The notes beneath the pieces are model-generated. The model worked only from the letters and a program-made list of their open reading frames with translations. It made no database searches and was not told the origin of the DNA. Of a stretch of 61,440 nucleotides of DNA, positions 9,812 to 18,934 are shown piece after piece; position 1 is the first letter of the stretch, and the number at the start of each line of letters is the position of its first letter. The translations under genes were made by a program, and so were the position numbers. Origin of the DNA: Lewinellaceae bacterium (GTDB lineage Bacteria; Bacteroidota; Bacteroidia; Chitinophagales; Saprospiraceae); the NCBI GenBank assembly GCA_020636325.1, contig JACJYC010000027.1, positions 1 through 61,440 on the forward strand. The letters are read 5' to 3'.

Positions 9812-11341
9812 ATGAAACTACCCATCGGCATCCAGACATTCAGTGAAATACGGGAAGGCGGCTTTTTGTATGTGGACAAAACGGAGCATATCCACCGCAT
9901 CATTACATCCGGCAAGTATTATTTCCTTGCTCGCCCAAGGCGATTCGGCAAGTCGCTGCTGTTGTCAACGATACATGAACTATATGAAGGAAACAAGCGC
10001 TTGTTTTCCGGACTTTGGATTGAGGACCAGTGGAACTGGAACGACAAACACCCCGTAATACACCTTAAATTCAGCAGCCAAGGGCTCAAAACGTTGGGAA
10101 TTGAGAAGGCGATTTTTGAAATGTTGCGGGAGGAATCGACCCGATTAAACATTCGATTGGAAAAGCAGGAATATGATTTGCAACTCCGTGAACTGATTGA
10201 GAAAGCCGGCAAAAATTCAAAAGTAGTTCTCCTTATTGACGAATACGATAAACCTATAATCGATTTTCTGGATGATCTGGATCAAGCCCGGGAAAATCGG
10301 CAAGTCCTTAAAAATTTTTACTCCGTCCTGAAAGACAGCGATCCTTTTCTTGAGCTGGTATTCATGACCGGGGTAAGCCGTTTTGCAAAAACCAGCATAT
10401 TTTCTGACCTGAACAATCTTTCCAACCTGACCATGCACCGCAAGGCTTGGATACTTTTGGGTCTGACGCAGGAAGAAGTTGACCTCTATTTTGAATTCAA
10501 TGTACAAGAGTTGGCCGCAGAATCCGGCATGACTTTAAACGAATTAAAGGCGCAAATCCGTCAATGGTACAACGGTTATTCCTGGAACGGACGGGACAAA
10601 GTTTACAACCCCTTTTCTGTATTGAGCTATTTCGAAGCCCGGCAATTCGATAATTTTTGGTTCGAAACCGGTACGCCCACTTTTTTATTGAAAACGCTGC
10701 GAGAAAACTGGGATTATAATATAGAAAAAATGGAAGTTTCCGCTTCCGTACTGGATAACTATGACCTGGAGTTTCTAAATCCGATCACTATTTTATTTCA
10801 AACGGGTTATCTAACCATTGAAAAGGAATTAGCTCAAGGCATTTACACCCTGGTGTATCCTAATAAAGAGGTTCGGTTATCGATGGAAGAGAAACTGCTG
10901 ACGTCCTTTTCTCATGATTCCCGGGGAAGCGGCCGGGTGCATGCCTACCATCTTTCAAATGCTTTGCGCAAAGGATCGGTCGAAGATTTGGTCAAAATTC
11001 TTAACGCAATCTTTTCATCCATCCCGGCCGAATTATGGCAAAAAGAAAATGAGGCGTTCTATCATGCCCTCATCCATCTCACCTTTTCACTGATGGGAGC
11101 ATACATTCAGTCAGAGATTCACAGCTCAAACGGCCGTTTGGATGCAAAGGTAGAAACTAATGATACCGTCTATATCCTAGAGTTCAAACTGGATAGATCT
11201 GCCGAGGAAGCTATCCGTCAAATCGAAGAAAAAGGGTACTTTAAACCATATCTGACCGCTGACAAAAAAGTAGTCGGCATAGGGATCAACTTTTCAAAGG
11301 AAAAGAAGGCCGTCGAGAATTGGATGGTCAAAGTTTTCTAA
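9812..11341 (+). CDS. AAA-ATPase-like/PD-(D/E)XK nuclease family protein (DUF1703 type)
   Basis: This 509-residue protein belongs to the expanded AAA-ATPase_like plus DUF1703 family common in Bacteroidota. The N-terminal half carries a Walker A-like ARPRRFGKS segment (~residues 41-49) and a Walker B-like VVLLIDEYDKPI. The C-terminal ~100 residues contain the nuclease-fold signature GRLDAKVE...YILEFKLD, matching D-x(n)-E-x-K. The family's function is not established; defence or mobile-element roles have been suggested. The gene is clearly poorer in G+C than the genes on either side, which fits a transferred gene. It ends 3 bp before the convergent aspS stop. Confidence 0.85.
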   Translation: MKLPIGIQTFSEIREGGFLYVDKTEHIHRIITSGKYYFLARPRRFGKSLLLSTIHELYEGNKRLFSGLWIEDQWNWNDKHPVIHLKFSSQGLKTLGIEKAIFEMLREESTRLNIRLEKQEYDLQLRELIEKAGKNSKVVLLIDEYDKPIIDFLDDLDQARENRQVLKNFYSVLKDSDPFLELVFMTGVSRFAKTSIFSDLNNLSNLTMHRKAWILLGLTQEEVDLYFEFNVQELAAESGMTLNELKAQIRQWYNGYSWNGRDKVYNPFSVLSYFEARQFDNFWFETGTPTFLLKTLRENWDYNIEKMEVSASVLDNYDLEFLNPITILFQTGYLTIEKELAQGIYTLVYPNKEVRLSMEEKLLTSFSHDSRGSGRVHAYHLSNALRKGSVEDLVKILNAIFSSIPAELWQKENEAFYHALIHLTFSLMGAYIQSEIHSSNGRLDAKVETNDTVYILEFKLDRSAEEAIRQIEEKGYFKPYLTADKKVVGIGINFSKEKKAVENWMVKVF

Positions 11342-11344
11342 TCC

Positions 11345-13111
11345 CTAATCCTTCAAATCCAACCGGATCTGCAACTCACCCAACTGCGCTTCAGCGATCT
11401 CCGAAGGGGCGTCGATCATCATATCCCGGCCCATGTTGTTCTTGGGGAAGGCGATGAAGTCGCGGATGGAATTCTGGCCGTTCATGACGGAGCAGAGCCG
11501 GTCGAAGCCGAAAGCGATACCGCCGTGGGGCGGAGCGCCGAACTCGAAGGCGCCCATCAGGAATCCGAACTGGCGTTCCGCTTCTTCGGGTGTGAAGCCG
11601 AGCAACTGGAAATTCTTCGCCTGCAGGCCGCGGTCGTGGATCCGGATAGAGCCGCCGCCGATCTCTACGCCGTTGAGCACCAGGTCATAGGCATCGGCGC
11701 GGAGGCCTTTGAGGGTAGCGTGGTCGCCCGACAGCATTTTGGCCACGTCAGCGCGCTTGGGCGATGTGAACGGGTGGTGCATGGCGTAGAAGCGCTGGGT
11801 TTCTTCATCCCATTCCAGCAACGGGAAGTCGACCACCCAGAGCGGTTTGAATTCGCCGGGTTTCATCAGGCCGAGGCGGCGGCCCAGCTCAAGGCGCAGT
11901 TCGCTGAGTTGTTTGCGGGTCTTTTCCGCCTCGCCGCTCAGCACGAACAGCATATCGCCGGGTTTGGCGCCCATTTTATCGGCCCATGCCTTCAGGTCGG
12001 CCTCACCGAAGAATTTATCTACGGAAGATTTATAGGTACCGTCGGCAGCGCATTTGACGTAGACCAGGCCTTTGGCGCCGATCTGCGGGCGCTTAACCCA
12101 TTCGGTCAGTTCGTCGATCTGTTTGCGGGTCATTTCGGCCTGGCCTTCAGCACAGATACCCGCCACCAGTTCAGCCCCGTCGAACACCTGGAAGCCCTTA
12201 CCCTGGGCGACGTCGTTGAGTTCAACGAATTCCATGCCGAAGCGGAGGTCCGGTTTGTCGGATCCGAACCGGCGCATGGCTTCATCGTAGTTCATGCGCG
12301 GGAAGGTCGGCAGGTCAATGCCGAGGGTCGTTTTGAAGAGGTGCCGGGTGAGGCCTTCAAAGGTATTCAGGATCTCCTCCTGGGTAACGAAGGCCATTTC
12401 GCAGTCGATCTGGGTGAATTCCGGCTGGCGGTCGGCGCGCAGGTCTTCGTCGCGGAAGCACTTCACGATCTGGAAATACTTGTCCAAACCGGCCACCATC
12501 AGGATCTGCTTGAAGGTTTGGGGCGATTGCGGCAGGGCGTAAAACTGTCCGGGGTTCATGCGGCTGGGCACTACAAAGTCGCGGGCGCCTTCCGGGGTGC
12601 TCTTGATGAGGAAGGGTGTTTCGACCTCAATGAAGCCTTCGCCTGAGAGGTATTTGCGCGTTTCGAGCGCCAGGTTGGAGCGGAATATGATATTGCGTTG
12701 CACGGGGCTGCGGCGCAGGTCGAGATAGCGGTATTTCATGCGCAGGTCGTCGCCGCCGTCGGTATCGTCTTCAATCGTGAAGGGCGGCAGCTTGGCCGCG
12801 TTCAGGACGGTCAGTTCACGGACTTCCAGCTCGATATCGCCGGTGGGCATTTTGTCGTTCTTGGCGACGCGTTCGATGACGACGCCTTTGACCATGACCA
12901 CAAATTCCCGGCCCAGGGTACGGGCCTGCGCCATCAGTTCCGGCGTGGATTTTTCCTCGGAAAAGATGAGCTGGGTTACGCCGTAGCGGTCGCGCAGGTC
13001 GATCCAGAGCATAAAACCTTTATCACGGGTGCGCTGAACCCATCCGCTCAGCGTTACTTCCTGTCCTGCCTGTTGGAGGCGCAATTCCCCGCAGTTGTGC
13101 GTGCGATACAT
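11345..13111 (-). CDS. aspS: aspartate--tRNA ligase
   Basis: AspRS charges tRNA-Asp in the cytoplasm. The 588-residue length is right for the bacterial type. Domains in order are the N-terminal OB-fold anticodon-binding domain (LSGWVQRTRDKGFMLWIDLRD), the class II core with motif 2 (CFRDEDLRADRQPEFTQID), the bacterial GAD insertion (roughly 280-420), and motif 3 near the C-terminus (GIAFGFDRLCSVMNG). The segment GGSIRIHDRGLQ is also typical. It is convergent with the AAA-ATPase gene and has a good -7 promoter element 23 bp upstream. It is an ordinary housekeeping gene. Confidence 0.97.
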   Translation of the reverse strand: MYRTHNCGELRLQQAGQEVTLSGWVQRTRDKGFMLWIDLRDRYGVTQLIFSEEKSTPELMAQARTLGREFVVMVKGVVIERVAKNDKMPTGDIELEVRELTVLNAAKLPPFTIEDDTDGGDDLRMKYRYLDLRRSPVQRNIIFRSNLALETRKYLSGEGFIEVETPFLIKSTPEGARDFVVPSRMNPGQFYALPQSPQTFKQILMVAGLDKYFQIVKCFRDEDLRADRQPEFTQIDCEMAFVTQEEILNTFEGLTRHLFKTTLGIDLPTFPRMNYDEAMRRFGSDKPDLRFGMEFVELNDVAQGKGFQVFDGAELVAGICAEGQAEMTRKQIDELTEWVKRPQIGAKGLVYVKCAADGTYKSSVDKFFGEADLKAWADKMGAKPGDMLFVLSGEAEKTRKQLSELRLELGRRLGLMKPGEFKPLWVVDFPLLEWDEETQRFYAMHHPFTSPKRADVAKMLSGDHATLKGLRADAYDLVLNGVEIGGGSIRIHDRGLQAKNFQLLGFTPEEAERQFGFLMGAFEFGAPPHGGIAFGFDRLCSVMNGQNSIRDFIAFPKNNMGRDMMIDAPSEIAEAQLGELQIRLDLKD

Positions 13112-13133
13112 ATCCTTGAGTTTTAATCGGCCG

Positions 13134-13141
13134 CAAAAATA
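13134..13141 (-). promoter_or_regulatory. putative -7 promoter element of aspS
   Basis: On the minus strand this reads TATTTTTG, a match to TAnnTTTG, 23 bp before the aspS ATG. No TTTG -33 box is evident at the usual distance. Confidence 0.45.
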
Positions 13142-13160
13142 GGGAATATTATTGTTGTTG

Positions 13161-13259
13161 ATTTGAGGATTTGAGGATTTGTTGATTTGCCGCCTTCGCC
13201 GAGGCTACGGCCGCCGGAGGTTGATTTGCCGCCTTCGCCGAGGCTACGGCCGCCGGAGG
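13161..13259. repeat. octamer array plus 39-bp direct repeat upstream of aspS
   Basis: Bases 13161-13192 hold four octamers of the form ATTTGAGG/ATTTGTTG/ATTTGCCG. They run into two perfect adjacent copies of a 39-bp unit (13182-13220 and 13221-13259) that contains GCCTTCGCCGAGGCTACGGC. From 13260 to 13420 the sequence stays low in complexity, with related fragments such as CTTCGCTCAGCTACCCGACT. No gene is supported anywhere in 13142-13469. Confidence 0.85.
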
Positions 13260-13420
13260 TTGATTTTCGGATTTGTTGCCGGACGTCCGTGGTGGCTTCG
13301 GCTTCGCTCAGCTACCCGACTGCCGGCAGGCAGGCTGACCACTGACCCCCTCCTCCGCTGACGCCGTCTGCCGTAGGCGACTTTGTCGTCCGGAGGCTGA
13401 AGCTACGGCGGGCGGAGACT

Positions 13421-13469
13421 GACAACTGACAACTGACCACTGATAACTGATAACTGATAACAGACAACT
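13421..13469. repeat. heptamer tandem array abutting the DUF486 stop codon
   Basis: Seven consecutive 7-bp units: GACAACT, GACAACT, GACCACT, GATAACT, GATAACT, GATAACA, GACAACT. The array ends at 13469, and the stop codon of the minus-strand DUF486 gene occupies 13470-13472. The array therefore forms the immediate 3' untranslated sequence of that gene. Confidence 0.9.
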
Positions 13470-13844
13470 CTAACGCTTAAAAATAAAATACACGGCCAGC
13501 ACCAGAAAGCCGAATCCGATGAGGTGGTTGAGGCGGAAGGTCTCATTTTTGAATAGCAGGAGGGAAAAAACGGTAAAGACGATCAGCGTGATCACTTCCT
13601 GCAACACCTTCAGTTCCACCAGGGAGAAGGGGCCGCCGTGGGGTTTGTACCCGATCCGGTTGGCGGGCACCTGAAAACAATACTCAAACAAGGCGATCCC
13701 CCAGCTGATGAGAATGATGGCCAGGAGGCTGAGTTTGGAAAAGCCCTTCCACTCGCTGAATTTCAGGTGGCCGTACCAGGCCATGGTCATGAACGTATTG
13801 GACAGGATGAGCAAACCTATCGTATAAAGTCCTTTGGGTAACAT
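13470..13844 (-). CDS. DUF486 (DMT-like) small membrane protein
   Basis: This 124-residue protein has four predicted transmembrane helices, with hydrophobic blocks starting at about residues 5, 36, 77 and 103. It matches the DUF486 pattern: MTMAWYGHLKF near the N-terminus, FEYCFQVPANRIG in the middle, and a C-terminal helix ending LAVYFIFKR. The family resembles small drug/metabolite transporters, but no substrate is known. The gene stands alone. Its stop codon touches a heptamer array. Confidence 0.85.
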   Translation of the reverse strand: MLPKGLYTIGLLILSNTFMTMAWYGHLKFSEWKGFSKLSLLAIILISWGIALFEYCFQVPANRIGYKPHGGPFSLVELKVLQEVITLIVFTVFSLLLFKNETFRLNHLIGFGFLVLAVYFIFKR

Positions 13845-14152
13845 AGCGGCAAATTCCGGGTTTTCAGCGACCGGAACGGACGAAAGCTACGGATATTCCA
13901 CAATTGATTTTCGGGAGCTATCCGGTGTATCAAAAAAATTTACCCGCGCAAGGTCACACTCAGTCCCGTGTTGTCTTATATCCTTGACTTAAGTCGGCAA
14001 GAACAGATTTCCGCAACAACCATCAACCGGAGATTACCGGTGCGGCTTGTTGTTCAGGGCGCCGCCCCGGAGGTGGGTTTTCTCGGATACCACCTAAAAA
14101 ACTGAGCGTCAAGGCTGCCTGCGTGAATGGCGGCATCAAAAAGCGTAGGACA
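13845..14152. other. intergenic spacer, nothing assigned
   Basis: About 310 bp lie between the DUF486 start and the T9SS protein start. They hold no convincing open frame, array or hairpin. The promoters of both divergent genes must lie here, but I found no clear TAnnTTTG match. Confidence 0.5.
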
Positions 14153-15361
14153 ATGAAAAACTCAAATTTACTTTTTGCACTTTTGATTACCGTCCTATCC
14201 GGTTTTGCTTACCGGATCCAAGCCCAGATCTGCACCCCGTTCATACTGGGAACGGGTTACTATGACGTTTGTTGCACCCTGCCATTAACCTATACGGTAG
14301 CGTCTTTTTCGGGTTGCCCTACAACAGGCGCCATCTATACCTGGACCGTAACAGGCGGTCAAGTCTCTTCGGGGCAAGGGACCCCCACAGTCGGTGTAAG
14401 CCCCAATCCGGGTTCCAATTTATTGGTGACCTGCAAAGTAACCGTCGGATCGAGCACATCAATGCCCGGATCGATATCCACCGTCTGGACCGGCTCCCAA
14501 ACTCCGCCCATCTCCGCGCCGGACTACTTCTGCAAGAACGAAATCTACACCATTTGCGTACCGGCATCCTGCGGCATGACCGGTGTGGACTGGACTTTGC
14601 CGCCCAATCTGGACCTCGTCAGCACAGTCAGTCCGTTCTGCATCCGGGTTATGCCCGCTACAAGTGCACCGATCGGCAGCGGCGGCGTTATAACAGCACA
14701 GGCCACCACGACCGCCGGTTGTACCCTTTCGGCCTCAGCGCCCAAATCCTTTACCATCTACGAGGCTGAAACACCGCCCGCGCCCAGCGGCTACATCACC
14801 CTCGACCTGGACAGCGGAGACCCCTGCGACGACCCCGTTTATGTGGTGAATTTTCATACGACACACCCCTACCGGAACGGATATACCAGCGTTTCGCCAG
14901 GCATCGTCCTGGGCGGCAACCACCCCATCGGCCACGGCGGTCACGGAGAACCCAGCGAACCGATCACGATCACCGTTTGTAATGTGAACCTTTGCTCCGG
15001 AAAGAAATCCTGCATCACCTTTGAAGTCGATCCGCCGCAGCCTTGTTTCGGCAAAGAGGAAGGGCAGACGGACATTGAGGAACCGGGAACCTCCATTGTA
15101 GCCGCCGTCAATTTCCAGGAAGATGAAGCCGTCTCTGTTTTCCCCAATCCTTCCGACGGGCGGTTTTACCTCTCCTGCCCGGCAAACACGGCCGGTGAAC
15201 TTGCAGTCTTCGACAGCGCAGGGAAACAGGTTACCGCCCGGAAGTTCGAATCCTGGAACCTCAGCGACAGCATTACCGGGTCTCCCCTGCCCCGCGGCGT
15301 ATACTTTATCCGGATCCGGATGGCCGGCGAACTCATCACCAAAAAGCTCGTGGTTCAATAA
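14153..15361 (+). CDS. secreted T9SS-cargo protein with PKD-like domains
   Basis: This is a predicted cell-surface or secreted protein of 402 aa. I chose the ATG at 14153 because it gives a clean signal peptide ending RIQAQ; an upstream in-frame ATG at 14123 adds ten charged residues. The body is cysteine-rich and contains a PKD-like segment (IYTWTVTGGQVSSGQGT...). The last ~75 residues form a type A T9SS sorting domain (VSVFPNPSDGRFYLS ... GVYFIRIRMAGELITKKLVVQ). No enzymatic motif is visible. A strong terminator follows the gene. Confidence 0.82.
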   Translation: MKNSNLLFALLITVLSGFAYRIQAQICTPFILGTGYYDVCCTLPLTYTVASFSGCPTTGAIYTWTVTGGQVSSGQGTPTVGVSPNPGSNLLVTCKVTVGSSTSMPGSISTVWTGSQTPPISAPDYFCKNEIYTICVPASCGMTGVDWTLPPNLDLVSTVSPFCIRVMPATSAPIGSGGVITAQATTTAGCTLSASAPKSFTIYEAETPPAPSGYITLDLDSGDPCDDPVYVVNFHTTHPYRNGYTSVSPGIVLGGNHPIGHGGHGEPSEPITITVCNVNLCSGKKSCITFEVDPPQPCFGKEEGQTDIEEPGTSIVAAVNFQEDEAVSVFPNPSDGRFYLSCPANTAGELAVFDSAGKQVTARKFESWNLSDSITGSPLPRGVYFIRIRMAGELITKKLVVQ

Positions 15362-15401
15362 CTACGCTCATTTGATCCTTCATATCTATAACATGCAGCA
15401 T

Positions 15402-15439
15402 GCGGGCCCGGTAATTCGCACACCGGGCCCGCTTTTTTT
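15402..15439 (+). terminator. intrinsic terminator after the T9SS protein
   Basis: A perfect 11-bp GC-rich stem (GCGGGCCCGGT / ACCGGGCCCGC) with a 9-base loop is followed directly by seven T residues. It insulates the downstream PadR/ABC pair. Confidence 0.93.
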
Positions 15440-15489
15440 ATTTAAAGTTCAACTATTTTACATACATTTACGGAATAAATAAAAACCAC

Positions 15490-15828
15490 GTGAAAGGCAC
15501 CAACCTTGGGGAGTTTGAAGAACTGGTAATGCTCACCATTGCCGCGCTGACCACTGAAGCGTACAGCGTTGCCATTTGCGATACGCTGGAAAAGCACGCG
15601 GGCCGCAAGGTGAGGCTTGGCGTCGTACATGCTGTGCTCAACCGGCTGGAGTCCAAAGGATACATTAAAAGCACGCTGGGCGAGCCGACCAATGAGCGGG
15701 GCGGCAAGCGCAAACGCTTCTATCTGCTGACCAATACGGGCAAATCAGCCCTGGTGAGAGCCCGGGAAGTCCGGGAGCAGCTTTGGAATATCATCCCGGA
15801 TTTTGTCTTCAAAGGCCTGATAGGATGA
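15490..15828 (+). CDS. PadR-family transcriptional regulator
   Basis: This 112-residue DNA-binding protein has a winged helix covering most of its length: EFEELVMLTIAAL at the N-terminus, YSVAICDTLE as the recognition region, and GYIKSTLGEPTNERGGKRKRFYLLTNTG as the wing. The start is a GTG at 15490. Its stop overlaps the ABC permease start (ATGA), so the two are translationally coupled. This PadR/large-permease pairing recurs in Cytophagia and Saprospiria, where the regulator probably controls its partner. The effector is unknown. Confidence 0.88.
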   Translation: MKGTNLGEFEELVMLTIAALTTEAYSVAICDTLEKHAGRKVRLGVVHAVLNRLESKGYIKSTLGEPTNERGGKRKRFYLLTNTGKSALVRAREVREQLWNIIPDFVFKGLIG

Positions 15829-18452
15829 AGGAGCAACCGACCTACCGACCGCCGCGATGGGCAGAAAGGCTGCTGGAATGGTATTGCCGGCCCGAATTGC
15901 TGGAAGACCTGCAAGGCGATCTCATCGAATATTTCAACCGCAATGTACAGGAAAAAGGGATCCGGGCCGCCCGTCTGGTATTCGTCGTTGACGTGATCAA
16001 GTTCTTCCGGCCCTATACGGTCAAACAACCAAAAATTTCACACCCGATGCACAACCTGACTGTCCTTCGCAATTATTTCAAGAGCGCCGCCCGCAGCCTG
16101 GGCAAGAACAAGCTCTTTTCCACCATCAACATCCTGGGCATGGCCATCAGCATGTCGGTGGGCCTGTTATTGATCGCCTTTGTGGCTGACCTGAAACATT
16201 TCGACGCCTTTCACGCCGGATACGACCGCATCTACCGCGTAATCAATACCTGGCGGGAACCCGGAGAGGAGCCCGGACAGTTCGCGTCCACTTCCATCCT
16301 GGCCGGCAAGCGGATCCGGGAGTCCGCTCCAGGCATTGAAGAAGCGGTGATCATCAACAGGGGTTTCAACAGAGATCTCAGCGTTGAAGGGAAGAAATTA
16401 CCCATCAAAGGGCTTTGGGCTTCTGAAAACTTTTTCCGGGTCTTTTCATTCGAACTGCTGAGCGGGAATCCGGAAACAGCGTTGAAGACCCCTTATTCGA
16501 TCGTCCTTTCGGAAACCGCCGCCCGAAAACTGTTCAATTCCGCCGACGCAACCGGCAAGACGGTGGATATCGACACCACCCGGTATACCGTGACCGGGGT
16601 GGTCAGGGACCCGCCCCGCAATTCTCATATCCAGTTCGAGATGCTCGGATCCCTCATTACCATGGACAACCGGATGCAGGCTGCACAGGATAAGCATTGG
16701 CTAAGCTGGACCAATATGTGGAACAATTATGTGTACCTTCTGCTTCCTGAGCAAGGCGATCCTGAAGCGGTCCAAAGGCAACTCCAGGTGATCGCAGACC
16801 AGGAAAACAAACCGGGCGATAAGGTCACCATAGACATGCACCTCCAGCCGCTGAGCAAGGTCGTAATCGGGCCTTCGTTGTCCAACGAACTCGGTTTTCA
16901 CATCCAGGAATTGCTGATCCTGGTGCTGACCGGGCTGGCATTTGTCGTTATCGTATCGGCCTGTTTCAATTATACCAACCTCTCCGTTGCAAGGGCGCTT
17001 CGCCGGTCGCGGGAAGTCGGCATACGCAAGGTGGTCGGGGCGTCCCGGGGACAGGTCTTTCTGCAATTCCTGGTCGAATCGGTACTGATCGCAACCCTGG
17101 CGGTCGTGTTCGGCTATCTGATGTTCCTGGTCATCCGACCTGGTTTCTTGGGCATTGACGCTCATTTTTCAGACCACGTGACCCTGCGTCCGGCCTTGCA
17201 GACCTACCTCTATTTCGTCTTGCTGGCGGTTGGGGTCGGTATCCTGGCCGGCATTTTCCCGGCGTTGTTCTTTTCCAGGATCGACCCGGTGAAGGTGATC
17301 AAGGACATCAGCCAGTTGAAGTTGTTCAGACACGTGAACGTCCGCAAGGTCCTGATCACTTTTCAGTTCGCACTTTCAATCTGTTTCATGGTCGCGGTCG
17401 GCATCGGTTACAAACAGTATTCCTACTCCCTGAACTTCGACCTCGGGTTCAACACCCACAATATCCTCAACATCAACATGCAGGGCAATTCGCCGGAATT
17501 GCTGAAACGGGAAGTCGGCGAATTACCCGAAGTGACCGGCATTTCCGCCTCCATGATGATCCCCAGCGTCGGAGAGACCTATTCCGCTACGGTCAAATAC
17601 CAGGACCCCATGGATTCGACCTATCTCTATTTCAATAATGTGGATGAAAATTACATCCCGCTGCACGAGCACGAACTGATTGCCGGGCGGAATTTCAGGC
17701 CGGCTGTTGCCGATTCCACTGACGACCGCGAAATAATCGTAAATGAAAAGACCCTGCAGCGATTCGGACTGGGCAGCCCCCTGGAGGCCGTCGGGAAGGA
17801 GTTGGCCATCGAAGGGGAGAAGGTGCAGATCATCGGGGTCATACGGGATTTTCACCACGGCAAACTCGATGAACCGATCCGCTATTTCGCCTTCCGAAGG
17901 AATCCGGAACAGCTGCGATACCTCAACCTCCAAATCGCATCTGCCGATATGCCGGCTACGGTAAGCCGGTTGCAGGCCGCCTGGAAAAAGATAGACGCCG
18001 TCCATCCTTTCGAGGCCCGTTTCTATGATGAGGAGATCCAGCGCGCTTACGCCGAGCTCAGCGCCATCATCAAGATCATCGGCTTCCTGGCCTTTCTGGC
18101 CATTTCCATTGCCTCGCTGGGTCTGCTGGGCATGGTGGTCTTCACAACCGAGACGCGGCTGAAGGAGATCAGCATACGGAAAGTGCTGGGCGCTACGGAA
18201 GGCCGCCTGATCTTCCTGTTGAGCCGGGGGTTCCTGTATCTGCTGATCGCAGCCGGCGCCGTTGCCATCCCGCTGACCTGGTTGCTGTTCGACCGGGTAT
18301 TGTTCGCCGACATAGTCTACCGCGCCCCCATCGGCTTCATCGAGCTGTTCTCGGGCGCCCTGGCCGTTATCGGCATAGCGTTACTGGCCATCAGCTCGCA
18401 GACCATACGGGTGGCGCGGGCCAATCCGGCGGAGACGCTTGGGCGGGAATAG
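15825..18452 (+). CDS. FtsX/MacB-type ABC transporter permease with N-terminal prefix domain
   Basis: This 875-residue inner-membrane protein starts at the ATG overlapping the padR stop. Residues 1-75 form the permease prefix domain seen in PadR-linked permeases (PPRWAERLLEWYCRPELLE). The architecture then repeats: transmembrane helix, MacB-like periplasmic domain, FtsX core (LTGLAFVVIVSACFNYTNLSVARALRRSREVGIRKVVG), and a second periplasmic domain plus FtsX core (GLLGMVVFTTETRLKEISIRKVLG). No ATPase is encoded nearby, so the partner ATP-binding subunit must be elsewhere. The likely role is mechanotransmission or export of lipids or peptides, inferred from the family. Confidence 0.9.
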   Translation: MKEQPTYRPPRWAERLLEWYCRPELLEDLQGDLIEYFNRNVQEKGIRAARLVFVVDVIKFFRPYTVKQPKISHPMHNLTVLRNYFKSAARSLGKNKLFSTINILGMAISMSVGLLLIAFVADLKHFDAFHAGYDRIYRVINTWREPGEEPGQFASTSILAGKRIRESAPGIEEAVIINRGFNRDLSVEGKKLPIKGLWASENFFRVFSFELLSGNPETALKTPYSIVLSETAARKLFNSADATGKTVDIDTTRYTVTGVVRDPPRNSHIQFEMLGSLITMDNRMQAAQDKHWLSWTNMWNNYVYLLLPEQGDPEAVQRQLQVIADQENKPGDKVTIDMHLQPLSKVVIGPSLSNELGFHIQELLILVLTGLAFVVIVSACFNYTNLSVARALRRSREVGIRKVVGASRGQVFLQFLVESVLIATLAVVFGYLMFLVIRPGFLGIDAHFSDHVTLRPALQTYLYFVLLAVGVGILAGIFPALFFSRIDPVKVIKDISQLKLFRHVNVRKVLITFQFALSICFMVAVGIGYKQYSYSLNFDLGFNTHNILNINMQGNSPELLKREVGELPEVTGISASMMIPSVGETYSATVKYQDPMDSTYLYFNNVDENYIPLHEHELIAGRNFRPAVADSTDDREIIVNEKTLQRFGLGSPLEAVGKELAIEGEKVQIIGVIRDFHHGKLDEPIRYFAFRRNPEQLRYLNLQIASADMPATVSRLQAAWKKIDAVHPFEARFYDEEIQRAYAELSAIIKIIGFLAFLAISIASLGLLGMVVFTTETRLKEISIRKVLGATEGRLIFLLSRGFLYLLIAAGAVAIPLTWLLFDRVLFADIVYRAPIGFIELFSGALAVIGIALLAISSQTIRVARANPAETLGRE

Positions 18453-18456
18453 ATGG

Positions 18457-18501
18457 AAGTTGTAAGTCGTAAGTTGTAAGTTGTAAGTCGTAAGTTGTAA
18501 G
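18457..18501. repeat. heptamer tandem array after the ABC permease stop
   Basis: Six full 7-bp units alternate AAGTTGT and AAGTCGT, plus a partial unit, beginning 4 bp after the permease stop codon. An inverted relative (ACGACTTACAACT) lies at about 18520-18533, so a transcript could fold back here. Confidence 0.88.
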
Positions 18502-18538
18502 TGAGCCGTTAAACAGGTTTACGACTTACAACTAAAGA

Positions 18539-18928
18539 CTTATAACGGCCCTTTGGCGTAACAAAAATGGACTTCTTCGATTTGCATTCGCAATACCGAT
18601 GCTTTTCCCCCTGATTGAGCTGCCCGGTACAGCGGTCTGTTAGGATCGCCATATCTGTAGCACCCCGGCAACGACGTAAGCCACCGGCCTGCAGGGCCGG
18701 CATATGAAGATCTGCGACGCCCGTTGAAATCCATTCTATCCATATTTAATGGGGCCGGTTCGGAATCGACCGATACGGATGTTGCCGGTTCGAAGCAATC
18801 ACATACCGGACCTACAGGCCGGGAATCCAATATTCAAACCGCTACCAACAAGACGGACCTGACGGCCCGCACGGCTGTTTTATCATGAAGGAGGGATTTC
18901 CTTACGCGAAAGCTCCGTTGTAACTTAC
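18539..18928. repeat. dispersed ~390-bp repeat, copy A
   Basis: This block aligns along its whole length with 29796-30188 (copy B), from CTTA(T/C)(A/G)ACGGCCCTTT to a shared CTTACGCGAAAGCTCCGTT segment near the right end. It contains a 17-bp palindrome at 18684-18700 (CCGGCC-TGCAG-GGCCGG) and an imperfect counterpart about 120 bp later. A minus-strand frame of about 95 codons is open in both copies, but the copies differ throughout without a clear codon pattern. I regard it as non-coding. It contains no transposase. Confidence 0.85.
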
Positions 18929-18934
18929 GACTCA

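Noticed and set aside
18540..18830. A 96-codon minus-strand frame in repeat copy A that resembles an 85-codon frame in copy B (29797-30054)
   Set aside because: The similarity is explained by the DNA repeat. Frame lengths and starts differ, and changes show no coding pattern. Not called as a gene, though a larger copy set could revise this.
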